Notes: generated by a model not told the origin, from the sequence alone. 19,128 nt of DNA from DASVAL01 sp035649575 (GCA_035649575.1 DASRJH010000033.1:1-19128); one strand, 5' to 3'; numbered from the stretch's first letter, positions 1 to 7,722 are shown. Numbers and translations: made by a program.

Positions 1-118
1 CAGCGACATCTTCGGCTTGGGCTTGCTCGCGGCGATGGCGTCGTCGCAGCAACGCGGCCTGTTCTTCAGCACCGTGATCGGACCCGGTGGCAAGCCGATC
101 GCCGGCCGAGAACAGGAC
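1..118. other. Ambiguous left edge, possible partial coding sequence
   Basis: This stretch shows codon-like periodicity: positions 4, 7, 10 and so on are G or C in about 34 of 39 cases, as expected of third codon positions here. The same phase fits a plus-strand frame (running in from the left, with no stop until 232, through the antisense of the tRNA) and a minus-strand frame that would start just past the tRNA (GTG or TTG) and leave the window. The plus frame would overlap the whole tRNA, which argues against it. I do not recognise either peptide, and no start or stop can be fixed. Confidence 0.25.
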
Positions 119-206
119 TGGTGCCGGAGGCGGGACTTGAACCCGCACGCCCGTCAAGGGCGCAGGTTTTTGAAACCTGTGCGTCTGCCGATTCCGCCAC
201 TCCGGC
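119..206 (-). tRNA. tRNA-Leu (anticodon CAA)
   Basis: On the minus strand this folds as a complete class II tRNA of 88 nt. The acceptor stem is GCCGGAG/CTCCGGC, followed by discriminator A and an encoded CCA (119-121). The anticodon stem CAGGT/ACCTG encloses the loop TTCAAAA, giving anticodon CAA (complement of 170-172), which reads UUG. There is a long variable arm with stem CGCCC/GGGCG, and a T arm GCGGG-TTCAAGT-CCCGC. The long variable arm and the anticodon agree on leucine. No integrase or attachment-site duplication is visible nearby. Confidence 0.97.
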
Positions 207-217
207 TGGCCGCGCGC

Positions 218-246
218 AGCCTAGGGTGGTGACGCACCACGGTCAA
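218..246 (-). promoter_or_regulatory. Probable sigma-70 promoter of tRNA-Leu, inside the upstream gene
   Basis: On the minus strand, TTGACC (241-246) and TAGGCT (218-223) are separated by exactly 17 nt and lie 11 nt before the tRNA 5' end. A transcript starting about 7 nt after the -10 box would begin just before the mature tRNA. The -35 box lies in the last codons of the zinc-ribbon gene, and the -10 box begins with that gene's TAG stop codon. This is a motif match only; the start site is not proven. Confidence 0.55.
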
Positions 247-643
247 CAACGGGTGCGGCCACGCTGCTGCCGTTGCGCCGCAGCCGGTGACAGGCCACAC
301 CGACGCGCTGCACGATCCCGATACGCTCCCCGGCCTCCAACACGATCTTCGCGTCGTCGAGATCCGTGCCGAGCCGCTGCACGAGCGCGAACAAGAGTGC
401 TTCGGTCGTCACGGTCGCGGTGGCACCACCGAGCTGCACGAACAACCGCGCGAACAATTGCGGCCCCTCGGCTGCATTGACTGCTGTCGTCGAACCCGCT
501 TCTTCCGCCGCATCGGCACCCGCACAACACGGCTCGATGTTCGTCCCACAGTTGCTGCACTGGCCGTGACCGTGGACCTCCACGACAGCGCCCCGATGCC
601 CGCAATAGGGACAGGATGCCGCGTTCGCCTCGGCGGGCGTCAT
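221..643 (-). CDS. Zinc-ribbon protein of unknown function, coupled to NFU
   Basis: The 140-aa protein has an N-terminal metal-binding ribbon: CPYC at 11-14, CSNC at 29-32, then NIEPCC with Cys39 and Cys40, plus His24 and His26 in VHGHG. The two CxxC pairs indicate a zinc ribbon. The double Cys after it is unusual and might add a ligand or a labile site. Residues 61-120 are mixed helix and strand, possibly a small winged-helix-like fold (inference). The start is the ATG at 643, which overlaps the TGA of the NFU gene by 4 nt (ATGA), so translation is probably coupled. A longer reading from 739 would duplicate NFU coding sequence and is rejected. Its position suggests an accessory role in Fe-S cluster assembly or transfer, but the function is unknown. 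The 3' end contains the tRNA promoter. Confidence 0.8.
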   Translation of the reverse strand: MTPAEANAASCPYCGHRGAVVEVHGHGQCSNCGTNIEPCCAGADAAEEAGSTTAVNAAEGPQLFARLFVQLGGATATVTTEALLFALVQRLGTDLDDAKIVLEAGERIGIVQRVGVACHRLRRNGSSVAAPVVDRGASPP

Positions 644-1221
644 GTCATCGTGACGACGAGTTCCTCGTCGATTTCGGCTTGCAGCAGGTTCTGGATCGCC
701 ATCAGCGTGCCCGAAGTCGAGCTCGGGCAGCTGCCGCATGCGCCCTGATACTTGATGAAGATCGTCTTGCCTTCCATGCCCATCACCTGCAGACCGCCGC
801 CGTCACCCGCGAGTGCCGGCCGCACGCGATCGTCGAGCAGTGAATTGATGCGCGCCAGCATCTCGGGATCACCACCCTTGGGTATCGTCGCGAGCGGGTC
901 CTCGGCGTGAGTCGGGCCGGTCGCAGTCGCTGCGTCGGACGACAACGAGCTGTCGGGGACGTGACTCTCGAGCAGGTGCTTCACCTGCGAAGCGACGGTG
1001 CGCCAGTCCGCATGCGCCGTCATGCTCACGGTGACGAAGTTGTCGCAGAAGAACAGCGTCTCGACACCGGGGATCGCGAACATGCCCTGCGCGAGCACGT
1101 CTCGCTGGGCCTGTTCGGGCTTGCTGTAGGCGAGCGTCTGGCCGCTCTTGGCGAGCGGCCGGTCCGCGAGGAACTTGAAGGCATTGGGATTCGGGGTCGG
1201 CTGGATGCTCGTGACCTTCAT
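640..1221 (-). CDS. NFU-type iron-sulfur cluster carrier (Nfu_N + NifU-like domain)
   Basis: This 193-aa protein has the two domains of NFU1-type Fe-S scaffold/carrier proteins. Residues 1-85 match Nfu_N, with the diagnostic TPNPNAFKF near the start. An Ala/Ser/Thr-rich linker spans about 90-115. Residues 120-190 are the NifU C-terminal domain, with the conserved DGGGL (140-144) and the cluster-binding CGSC (Cys162, Cys165). Family members bind a [4Fe-4S] cluster at a dimer interface and deliver it to apo-enzymes in the cytoplasm. It is the eukaryote/alphaproteobacteria-like architecture, not the E. coli NfuA one with a degenerate A-type N-terminus. A TATCCT box lies 9 nt before the ATG. It is first in a two-gene unit with the zinc-ribbon gene. 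No isc, suf or nif cluster is in view. Confidence 0.94.
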   Translation of the reverse strand: MKVTSIQPTPNPNAFKFLADRPLAKSGQTLAYSKPEQAQRDVLAQGMFAIPGVETLFFCDNFVTVSMTAHADWRTVASQVKHLLESHVPDSSLSSDAATATGPTHAEDPLATIPKGGDPEMLARINSLLDDRVRPALAGDGGGLQVMGMEGKTIFIKYQGACGSCPSSTSGTLMAIQNLLQAEIDEELVVTMT

Positions 1222-1230
1222 GATGGCCTC

Positions 1231-1236
1231 AGGATA
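1231..1236 (-). promoter_or_regulatory. Putative extended -10 box of the NFU gene
   Basis: TATCCT preceded by TGA (extended -10, TGnTATnnT) ends 9 nt before the ATG at 1221. No convincing -35 is visible. It would give a leader of only about 2 nt. Confidence 0.38.
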
Positions 1237-1331
1237 TCAGGCGCGGGTGGAAGGCGCCTTGTCGGCCTCGAGAGTCGCATGGACAAGGGGCCCGACCAGA
1301 CCCGTTTGCGCTCCCTCTCGGCCGAGCAGGC

Positions 1332-4286
1332 TCAGTTCAGGAATCTGCTCGTCGCAGCGGCCGGACCCGTCGTCAGGAAGGCCGGCTTCCAGAGACCGCC
1401 CGCGCCGCCGTGGTCGACGACGCGCAGCACGAGGGTGTTCCTGGCACCCCCGCGCAGGCGCTGGGCGAGCTCGGCCGTCTGGCGTTCGAGCCAGATCGTC
1501 GTCTTGGTGGCGGCATCGCCGAAATTGCCGGCAGGCTCGCCGTTGAGCCAGAGCTCGAAACTGTCGTCGACGCCCTCGAACACGGCGCGAGCGTCGATGC
1601 CCGCCCAATCGGCCGGTACATCGATGTCGACGCGATACCAGGCCACACCCGTGTAGTGCTCGAGGTCCTTGGCCTGGTTCTCCCAGTGGGAGCCGGCCTT
1701 CAGGTCGCGCCACGGCGCCGCCGCAACATCGGTCGCGGGATCGTGCCAGTTCGCGGCGCGTCCTTCGTCGTTCGGATCGGTGCGGAAGCGCCACACGGGC
1801 AGATCGATCTTCTTCTCGGTCAGAGTCGCGCGCAGTGCAGCGAGCGTGGCGGCGGAGAGCGAACGCTTGGGGGCCGGGCCTGCGCAGAGATGGCGCAGCA
1901 GTTCCTGCTCGACATAGCGGCCGGCAGGGGTCGTGGTGTCGAACGCACTCACGAGCAGGCGCCCTGCGCCGACGTTGCAGTCGAAGGCGAACAGGTGCGC
2001 GCGCACTTCGGCGATGTCGTGCGTCTCCCAGAATGCGAGGATCGGATCGACCTGGTCGAGCCAGGGACCCCACGGAACGAGGTGACCGCCGTCGAGGTCG
2101 AAGGGCTGCAACTCGATCAGCATCTCGGCCGGCAGGCGTTCGTGCACGGCGTGCGGCGGAGCGAACGGCGCCCCGGTCAGATACCACTTCTTCTCGGTGC
2201 GCACGCTGTGTTTCTTGCCCGTCGCATGCAGCAGCACGCGAGCGCCGTTCTCGAGCTGGGCAAGCGTGTCGACGTCGAGGTGTTCGACGACACGCACGTT
2301 CGCGGGACGGACATTCTCGAACGGCGGGAGCAGCCAGATGTCCCAGCCAGGGCGTTCCGCAGCGAGGTATGCGGGGATCCGGGCAGGGTCGCACTGCAAC
2401 CGATGACGCGTCGGACGATCGACGTGCGTCGGCAAACCCGTGAGCGGGAACGGCGCGAACACGCGGTGGAAGAGGATCTCCGGCGACTTCACGACGCGCA
2501 CGGCAATAGCAGGTTCCGTGTCGGGGGTCACGACGAACGCGCGCGCATCGCCCGGCGTGTCGAGGCACAGCATCGTGTCGCCGTGCCAGCTCCACTGCTC
2601 GGCACTCCACTTGAGCCGATCGAAGTCGTCGTAGAGACCCATGCGCGCCTTGGCGAAGTCGCGTGCGACGGACACCACGTAACCGGCGTCCGGGATGCTC
2701 ACGCGCAGCCGTTCGATCTGGTAGCGCCGCGTGCGCATTGCGTAGTCGCGCGAGACCGGACCCAGGCTCGCGAGCGTCGACGCGCCGAACTCGCGCTCGA
2801 CCCATGCCTCGAAGCGCTCCTGGTCCGGCAAGCAATCGGGTCGCCACCACACGGCGTCGTCGCTGTGCTGCTGCTGCCACGCCGTGCTATCGGCCCACGT
2901 GTCGGCGGCGATGCACTCGCCGAGCAGCAGCGGTTTCTGGCCGTGTTGTTCGATGTGCCGCAGGAACTCCTGCAGGCGGCCCGGCCACCAGCGATTGTTG
3001 CCATACGGATGTTCGTCCCAGAAGTCGGTGATCCGCTGCCAGCCGATCCACGAACTGTCGTCGACGACGAGCGTGTCGGGCACCGCCGTCTTGCATGCCT
3101 CGAAGAGGGCCTTCACGACATCGAGGTCGGCGCTCTGGCCCGTCTCGCACGTGATGCTGCGGAACGCGACTGACGGATGGTTCCGGTCGTGCGCGAAGAA
3201 CTCGCCATACTCGGCGAGCAGTTCCTGCTTGTGGGCCTGGTCCATGTGTGGATGCCAGGTCGGATACTCCTGCCACACGAGGAGGCCGAGCTCGTCGCAG
3301 AGGTCGTGGACGCAGGTCGGCGGCACCCACAGGCAGCACTTGAGGCAGTTGAAGCCCATCGCCTTGAAGTCCTGGAGCTGGCGGCGCCAGAAGGCCGGGT
3401 CCGTCGGCGGCGCGAGGTGCGGCGGTGAATAGCCCCAGTGCAAGATCCCGCGCACCTGCAGCGCCAGGCCGTTCCACAGGATGCGCGTGCCGTCGGCGCG
3501 TAGGTCGCGAAACCCGACCTTGCACTCGATTTCGTCGAGCGGGCGACCCTCAGCACGCAGCGCCGCGTGCACGGTGTAGAGATGCGGAACGAGCGGCGAC
3601 CAGGGTTGCGCCGAAGGCACATTGAGGACGCCCGTCGTCGCGAGGCCCGGCTCGACCTCGAACTGCGTGGTGGCGTGGACCTCGGCGCCGTCGCGCACCG
3701 TGAGCACCACTTCGAGCCGGCCGGCCGAAGGTCCCAGAGTCGGGATCGCATAGAGGAGTTCGCCGTTGCCCTTGCCGAACAGGAACAGCCCGAGTCGGTC
3801 GATCACGGGGCCGCGGTCGAGGCACAGCTGCGTTCCCTGCCAGATGCCGCCGAAGTGTGGCTGGATGATCGGCAGGAAGCCCTGCGTGTTGTGGCCGACC
3901 TTCTCGTCGACGCGCACTTCGATGCAGTCCTGGCCGTTCCACAACAGCGCGTCCGTGAGATCGACGCGGAACGGCGTCCAGCCGCCGAGGTGCTGGCCGA
4001 CCTCCTTGCCGTTGCAGAACACCGTGGCGTGCGTCGCGACCGCAGCAAACTCGACGCGCACGCGCTGGCAACGTTCGGCCGGCAGCGGCAGCGCACGCCG
4101 ATACCACGCGACGCCGTCGAAGGTCGACCCCAAGGTCGTCTCGAACGCACTCGGCACCACGGTGTTCTTCACCGACAGATGCGACTCGTCGAGCGGCTCG
4201 GCGCGAAGGGTCCACGCGCCGTCGAGCGACACACGCTCCTGGGCCAGCAGGGGCAGCGGCAGCAGCAGCAAGGACAACCAGCGCAT
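1332..4286 (-). CDS. Secreted glycoside hydrolase family 2 enzyme
   Basis: The 984-aa protein has a signal peptide (residues 1-15, ending LLA before Gln16), a sugar-binding jelly-roll domain (about 18-160), an immunoglobulin-like domain (about 161-262) and a TIM barrel (about 263-560). The acid/base is probably Glu381 in SITCETG and the nucleophile Glu457 in LLLGEC. Family 2 enzymes normally have Asn before the acid/base Glu; here it is Cys380. Residues about 600-800 resemble the glutamine-amidotransferase-like domain of some large glycosidases, and 860-970 form a second jelly-roll module (WYRVDIDVP, FELWLNGE). It probably removes a beta-linked sugar from imported or surface glycans; the substrate cannot be read from the sequence. 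The ATG at 4286 shares one base with the TGA of the M32 gene (TGATG), implying coupling. Confidence 0.9.
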   Translation of the reverse strand: MRWLSLLLLPLPLLAQERVSLDGAWTLRAEPLDESHLSVKNTVVPSAFETTLGSTFDGVAWYRRALPLPAERCQRVRVEFAAVATHATVFCNGKEVGQHLGGWTPFRVDLTDALLWNGQDCIEVRVDEKVGHNTQGFLPIIQPHFGGIWQGTQLCLDRGPVIDRLGLFLFGKGNGELLYAIPTLGPSAGRLEVVLTVRDGAEVHATTQFEVEPGLATTGVLNVPSAQPWSPLVPHLYTVHAALRAEGRPLDEIECKVGFRDLRADGTRILWNGLALQVRGILHWGYSPPHLAPPTDPAFWRRQLQDFKAMGFNCLKCCLWVPPTCVHDLCDELGLLVWQEYPTWHPHMDQAHKQELLAEYGEFFAHDRNHPSVAFRSITCETGQSADLDVVKALFEACKTAVPDTLVVDDSSWIGWQRITDFWDEHPYGNNRWWPGRLQEFLRHIEQHGQKPLLLGECIAADTWADSTAWQQQHSDDAVWWRPDCLPDQERFEAWVEREFGASTLASLGPVSRDYAMRTRRYQIERLRVSIPDAGYVVSVARDFAKARMGLYDDFDRLKWSAEQWSWHGDTMLCLDTPGDARAFVVTPDTEPAIAVRVVKSPEILFHRVFAPFPLTGLPTHVDRPTRHRLQCDPARIPAYLAAERPGWDIWLLPPFENVRPANVRVVEHLDVDTLAQLENGARVLLHATGKKHSVRTEKKWYLTGAPFAPPHAVHERLPAEMLIELQPFDLDGGHLVPWGPWLDQVDPILAFWETHDIAEVRAHLFAFDCNVGAGRLLVSAFDTTTPAGRYVEQELLRHLCAGPAPKRSLSAATLAALRATLTEKKIDLPVWRFRTDPNDEGRAANWHDPATDVAAAPWRDLKAGSHWENQAKDLEHYTGVAWYRVDIDVPADWAGIDARAVFEGVDDSFELWLNGEPAGNFGDAATKTTIWLERQTAELAQRLRGGARNTLVLRVVDHGGAGGLWKPAFLTTGPAAATSRFLN

Positions 4287-5794
4287 CAAGCGAGTCCGTA
4301 GATCTGAAGCAGCTTCCGTTCGAGGTGGGCCAAGAAAGCAGTCGCCGACAGCGGGGCCCCCGTGACGAGCTTGCACAGCTCCGCGGGAGTGTGGCGACGG
4401 CCGTGCCGGTGCACGTTCCGGCGCAGCCATTCGCGCAGCGTCGCGAACTGGCCGAGCGCGAACAGCGCCTGCAGCCCGCCGAGCGCCTTCTCGGCGGCGG
4501 CGGCGATCTGGGCCGCGTAGAGGTTGCCGAGCGTGTAGGTCGGGAAGTAACCGAACAGCCCGCACGACCAGTGCACGTCCTGCAGGCAGCCGGACCGGTC
4601 GTCGGGCACCTGCAAGCCGAGATACTCGCGGTAGAGTCCGTTCCAACGCTCCGGCACGCCGGCGACGCCGAGCTCGCCGCTGATCATTGCCTGTTCGATC
4701 TCGAATCGGACCATGACGTGCAGGTCGTAGGTCGCTTCGTCGGCCTCCACGCGGATCAGTCCCGGTGCGATGACGTTCGCGGTGCGATACAGCGATGCCG
4801 CCGAGTGCTGAGCACAGGCGGAGCCCAGGTGCTGCTGCGCGAGCGGCCAACACCACTGCCAGAACCCTTCGGAGCGGCCGACGTGGTTCTCCCAGAGCCG
4901 GCTCTGGCTCTCGTGCACCCCGAGCGACACCGCCTCGCCGAGCGGCGTGCCGAAATGCTGTGGCTCGAGGCCCTGTTCGTACAGACCGTGGCCGCCCTCG
5001 TGCATCGTCGAACCGAGCGCGTCGAGCACGTTGTCCTTGTGAAAGCGTGTCGTGAGTCGCACGTCGCCGCCCGTGCCCGTGCAGAACGGATGCGTGCTGC
5101 GGTCGATGCGCCCGCGCCGGAAGTCGAATCCCATCGCGGTCACGACGGCGCGCACGAACGCTTCCTGCTTCGCCTCGTCGATCTCGATGCGCGAGAAGGC
5201 ATCGTCGGGCGCCTTGCCGCCCGACAGGCGCTGCCGCAGCGCCACGAGTCGTTCGCGCAGCGGCACGAACAGCGCCCTCAGGTCGGCCGCACACATGCCG
5301 GGTTCGTAGAGGTCCGCCAGTGCGTCCCAGCGCGACTGACCCGGCTTCTTGAGGCAGTCGGCCTTCTGCTGCTGCAGCACCACGACGCGGTCGAGCCAGG
5401 GCCGGAACTGGTGGAAGTTCGAAGCGCTGCGCGCCTCGGCCCAGACCTGTTGGGCCTTGCTCTCCGTCGCCGCGAGCTCCGCGACGAGCTGGGGTGGCAG
5501 CTTCGTGGCGCGGTCGTAGTCGCGGCGCAGCCCGCGCACGTTGGCCGCGCGGTCGCCATCCTGCTGCAGCCGGGGATCGGCCTCGGCAGCGGCGAGCCAT
5601 TCGCCAACGCGTGGATCCGTGGCCCGCTGGTGCTGCAAGCTGGCGAGCAGTGCAAGTTGCTCGGCGCGGATGTCTCCCGCACCCTTGGGCATGCAGACCT
5701 CCTGGTCCCAGGCCAGCAGAGCTGCGGTCGAACCGAGCAGCGTGGTCTCCCTCGCGTGCGCGATCAGGGCCTCGTAGGCGGCGGCAGCGGACAT
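4286..5794 (-). CDS. Metallocarboxypeptidase, peptidase family M32 (carboxypeptidase Taq type)
   Basis: This 502-aa protein is the usual length for family M32, zinc enzymes that trim C-terminal residues from peptides in the cytoplasm. Diagnostic motifs are present in order: HPF near 235-237, the zinc-binding HEGGH (His265, Glu266, His269), HESQSRLWE (294-302) with the third ligand Glu, the IRVEADEATYDLHV segment and GCLQDVHWS near the C-terminus. There is no signal peptide. Its TGA overlaps the ATG of the GH2 gene, so the two are probably co-translated although their substrates differ and one product is exported. TAGCCT lies 6 nt before the ATG, a candidate promoter giving a leaderless message. 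All catalytic residues are intact. Confidence 0.95.
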   Translation of the reverse strand: MSAAAAYEALIAHARETTLLGSTAALLAWDQEVCMPKGAGDIRAEQLALLASLQHQRATDPRVGEWLAAAEADPRLQQDGDRAANVRGLRRDYDRATKLPPQLVAELAATESKAQQVWAEARSASNFHQFRPWLDRVVVLQQQKADCLKKPGQSRWDALADLYEPGMCAADLRALFVPLRERLVALRQRLSGGKAPDDAFSRIEIDEAKQEAFVRAVVTAMGFDFRRGRIDRSTHPFCTGTGGDVRLTTRFHKDNVLDALGSTMHEGGHGLYEQGLEPQHFGTPLGEAVSLGVHESQSRLWENHVGRSEGFWQWCWPLAQQHLGSACAQHSAASLYRTANVIAPGLIRVEADEATYDLHVMVRFEIEQAMISGELGVAGVPERWNGLYREYLGLQVPDDRSGCLQDVHWSCGLFGYFPTYTLGNLYAAQIAAAAEKALGGLQALFALGQFATLREWLRRNVHRHGRRHTPAELCKLVTGAPLSATAFLAHLERKLLQIYGLA

Positions 5795-5800
5795 GCGCGC

Positions 5801-5806
5801 AGGCTA
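5801..5806 (-). promoter_or_regulatory. Putative -10 box of the M32 gene
   Basis: TAGCCT on the minus strand is followed by 6 nt (GCGCGC) and the ATG at 5794. A start site at the usual distance would be at or next to the start codon. The -35 region is not recognisable. Confidence 0.38.
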
Positions 5807-5875
5807 TCCGCGGCAGCTCGCTGTGCGCCAACGCCGCTGCGCCGAACCTTGCGCGCTGCACCGCCGCGCAGCGCG

Positions 5876-6313
5876 TCAGCGCGCGGGAAAGGCGCGCAGA
5901 TCGAGCAGGTAGCGCGCGAACAGTTCGTTGAACAGCGCGCCTCGCCGCCTCGCCCGCAGCCGCTCGACAGCCTGCGGACCCGTCATGCCGCCGATCATCA
6001 GGATCAGGCCCGCCACCAGAGCGGAACGGTTGAGTCCCATGCCGCAGTGACTGAGCACGCGATGCCCCTGCGCGACGAGCCGAGCGCCGAGCTGCGCCAC
6101 GGCGTGCAGGCGTTCGAGGTTCGGCATGCCGCCGTCGTGGATCGGCAGGTAGATGTAGAGGAACTCGTCGGCTGCGGTAGGCACGCCGTGATCTACGTCG
6201 CCTTCGAGGTCGATGACGACCGTGATGCGGCGGTCGTGCACTGGCTTCCATTCTTCGATCGCGCCGGACAGGAACAGCCGGCCGTCGTCATCGACTTGGA
6301 CGATCTCGTGCAT
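5876..6313 (-). CDS. Dual-specificity protein phosphatase
   Basis: The 145-aa protein has the cysteine-phosphatase signature HCGMGLNRS, a CX5R loop with nucleophile Cys90 and Arg96. Asp60 in LPIHDGG is the likely general acid. The N-terminus (HEIVQV...RLFLSGAIE) is typical of dual-specificity phosphatases, which remove phosphate from Ser/Thr and Tyr residues in the cytoplasm; some relatives act on phospholipids or sugars. The start at 6313 is chosen because the fold begins there. In-frame ATGs at 6340 and 6397 would add 9 or 28 residues, and no clear ribosome site separates them. It lies 81 nt upstream of the M32 gene on the same strand; M32 appears to have its own promoter. No kinase is encoded in the window, so its partner is unknown. 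Confidence 0.85.
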   Translation of the reverse strand: MHEIVQVDDDGRLFLSGAIEEWKPVHDRRITVVIDLEGDVDHGVPTAADEFLYIYLPIHDGGMPNLERLHAVAQLGARLVAQGHRVLSHCGMGLNRSALVAGLILMIGGMTGPQAVERLRARRRGALFNELFARYLLDLRAFPAR

Positions 6314-6450
6314 CGCGCGGGGCGATGATGACTCCTGCATGCGCACAAGTCCAACAGGCCCCGCGGTGGCTGCGGTGGCTCTTTGCCGGCAAGCCATGAC
6401 GACGCAGGGTTGGGCGGGCGCGGTGCGGCTACGCGGCTTTCGAGGCCCGA

Positions 6451-6795
6451 TCAGTGGGAGCTGCTGTGCGCGTGGGCATCATGAATCTCCGAGATCGGGG
6501 CCATCTCCTGGATCCTGGCGGCCAACCCCCTCAGGTGCGCCCTTGGTACGTGGGGACTCCTGCCGAGAACCTCACCTGAGTTGGACTTGAGGACCACGAA
6601 CGCGCCGTCTTCAGCAAGGTGGGGCACCATGTTGCGGATGTCGCGCACGGCCTTGCGGACGCTCACGACCTCGATTCCCACGGGGATGCGCCCATCGCAC
6701 TTGAGGCCCATGAGCAGGGGGGCTCCATCGGGACCTTTGAGTGTGAACCAGTAGCGACCGTGCTCGTCACAGTTCAGTTCGAATCTCGGTTCCAT
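6451..6795 (-). CDS. DUF1508/YegP-like small protein with His-rich tail
   Basis: The 114-aa protein shows the duplicated beta-hairpin pattern of DUF1508 (YegP): FELNCDEHGRYWFTLKGPDG at 5-24 with a following GIEVVSVRKA (40-49), then a second, shorter copy FVVLKSNSGEVLGRSP (66-81) with a helix after it. The start at 6795 puts the first strand at the N-terminus; an upstream start at 6867 would add an unrelated stretch. The C-terminus HDAHAHSSSH has four His residues, possibly metal-binding. Codon choice differs from its neighbours, with AGG/AGA for several Arg and a lower third-position GC, hinting at transfer or low expression. Family function is unknown. No -10-like box or Shine-Dalgarno is obvious. 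Confidence 0.75.
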   Translation of the reverse strand: MEPRFELNCDEHGRYWFTLKGPDGAPLLMGLKCDGRIPVGIEVVSVRKAVRDIRNMVPHLAEDGAFVVLKSNSGEVLGRSPHVPRAHLRGLAARIQEMAPISEIHDAHAHSSSH

Positions 6796-7218
6796 GCTTG
6801 CTTTGCCACTGCGTGGCCCTCCGAGAGGGTTGACGTTCGTCAGCTTCGCTTGCGTCCAAATCGGCACTCACGAGACAGAATTGGTGCTTGACGATCCGCA
6901 CCGGATTCTGCGTTGACAGTGGCGCATGCAGTGATCCGGCTGCGCTCGCCGCGAGATCAGGCAGACCACGTGTCCCACCGCTGGCCCAGCGTCGGGATGC
7001 GGTAGCTTCGACGGTGGAGGTGGTCAGGAAGTTCACTGGACCGCAGGGACAATCTGCTCAGCGCGTCCTCGAACGCACTCGATCGCAAGTGCAGCCATGG
7101 CAGCGCGACCTTCGGCAGCGCCATACAGCACCAAAGCACCCGGGCACTGGGGCTGCGAACCCGGTGAGGAAGAGATGCGGCACGAACGGACGAGAATGCG
7201 GGGCTCGTGACGCTCCTT
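6796..7218. other. Gene-poor stretch, nothing recognised
   Basis: This is 423 nt between the DUF1508-like and lipoprotein genes. The open frames here have poor third-position GC bias and no recognisable protein sequence. No tRNA, convincing terminator, repeat or riboswitch is visible. It presumably carries the promoter of the DUF1508-like gene and the 3' end of the lipoprotein transcript. Confidence 0.5.
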
Positions 7219-7575
7219 TCAGTCGGGCTGCTTGCGCGCGTTCGTGCGAAAGGGCCTGGTCAGGTTTCGCTCGGGTGACGAGCAATTGGCCGTGATGACG
7301 TTGAGGTCACTCGCGAAGCCGCTGAAGAGTCCACCGACGCATCCGATCGCCGCTTCGCTGACGAACCGCAAGGGGATCAGCACCGGAGCTGCGATGAAGA
7401 CGAGGACCGGCGGGAGGTCTTCGGGATCTTCGTCATCGACCGCGTCGAGTCGCTCACAGATGCAATCGATCGGATAGCTCACCGTGCAGACGACGGGCTT
7501 GACGACCGTGCACCCGCCAAGCGTGGCGAGAATGACGCCGAGCAGGACACCCAGCAGGAAGCGATGCAGAGCCAT
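7219..7575 (-). CDS. Small putative lipoprotein of unknown function
   Basis: The predicted protein is 118 aa. It starts with a short basic end and hydrophobic core (LLGVLLGVILATLGGC); Cys22 is in a lipobox-like LGGC, suggesting lipid anchoring. Five more Cys follow at 30, 38, 40, 79 and 98. Residues 44-55 are strongly acidic (DAVDDEDPEDLP), and 57-90 form a second hydrophobic stretch with a Gly-rich end. The layout recalls the small YceK-type lipoproteins, but there is no firm match. The ATG at 7575 is chosen because the signal peptide starts there; the longer reading to 7824 is antisense to the hydrolase gene. It is divergent from the alpha/beta hydrolase. Confidence 0.7.
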   Translation of the reverse strand: MALHRFLLGVLLGVILATLGGCTVVKPVVCTVSYPIDCICERLDAVDDEDPEDLPPVLVFIAAPVLIPLRFVSEAAIGCVGGLFSGFASDLNVITANCSSPERNLTRPFRTNARKQPD

Positions 7576-7722
7576 GAGAGCGGTTGGCTGTGTGATGGTG
7601 ATGCGCACGCGGGGCCCACCAGCGGCGATCCGGATTCGCGTGTTGCAGTCTAGCTCCCACCCGCCCAGGGCGTGGCGAGGTCGCGTCGCGGGCCAGCGCT
7701 CGTGCTGGTGAACAGCCGGGGC

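Noticed and set aside
119..206. tRNA as an integration site for a mobile element
   Set aside because: No integrase gene and no second copy of the tRNA 3' end in the window.
121..480. Plus-strand reading across the tRNA antisense (GLEPARP... type peptide)
   Set aside because: Peptides of this kind are a familiar artefact of reading tRNA genes backwards; the tRNA fold is complete.
4287..6251. 1639-codon open frame extending the GH2 protein upstream
   Set aside because: The extra 655 codons lie out of frame over the M32 and phosphatase genes, are Arg/Ala-rich nonsense, and the GH2 signal peptide marks the real start at 4286.
6314..6397. Longer N-terminus for the phosphatase
   Set aside because: The extra residues (Ala/Thr/Pro/Ser-rich) are not part of the fold and no ribosome site or -10 box supports them, although they cannot be fully excluded.
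6888..7295. Possible plus-strand gene starting TTG
   Set aside because: Third codon positions lack the strong GC bias of real genes here, and the sequence resembles nothing known.
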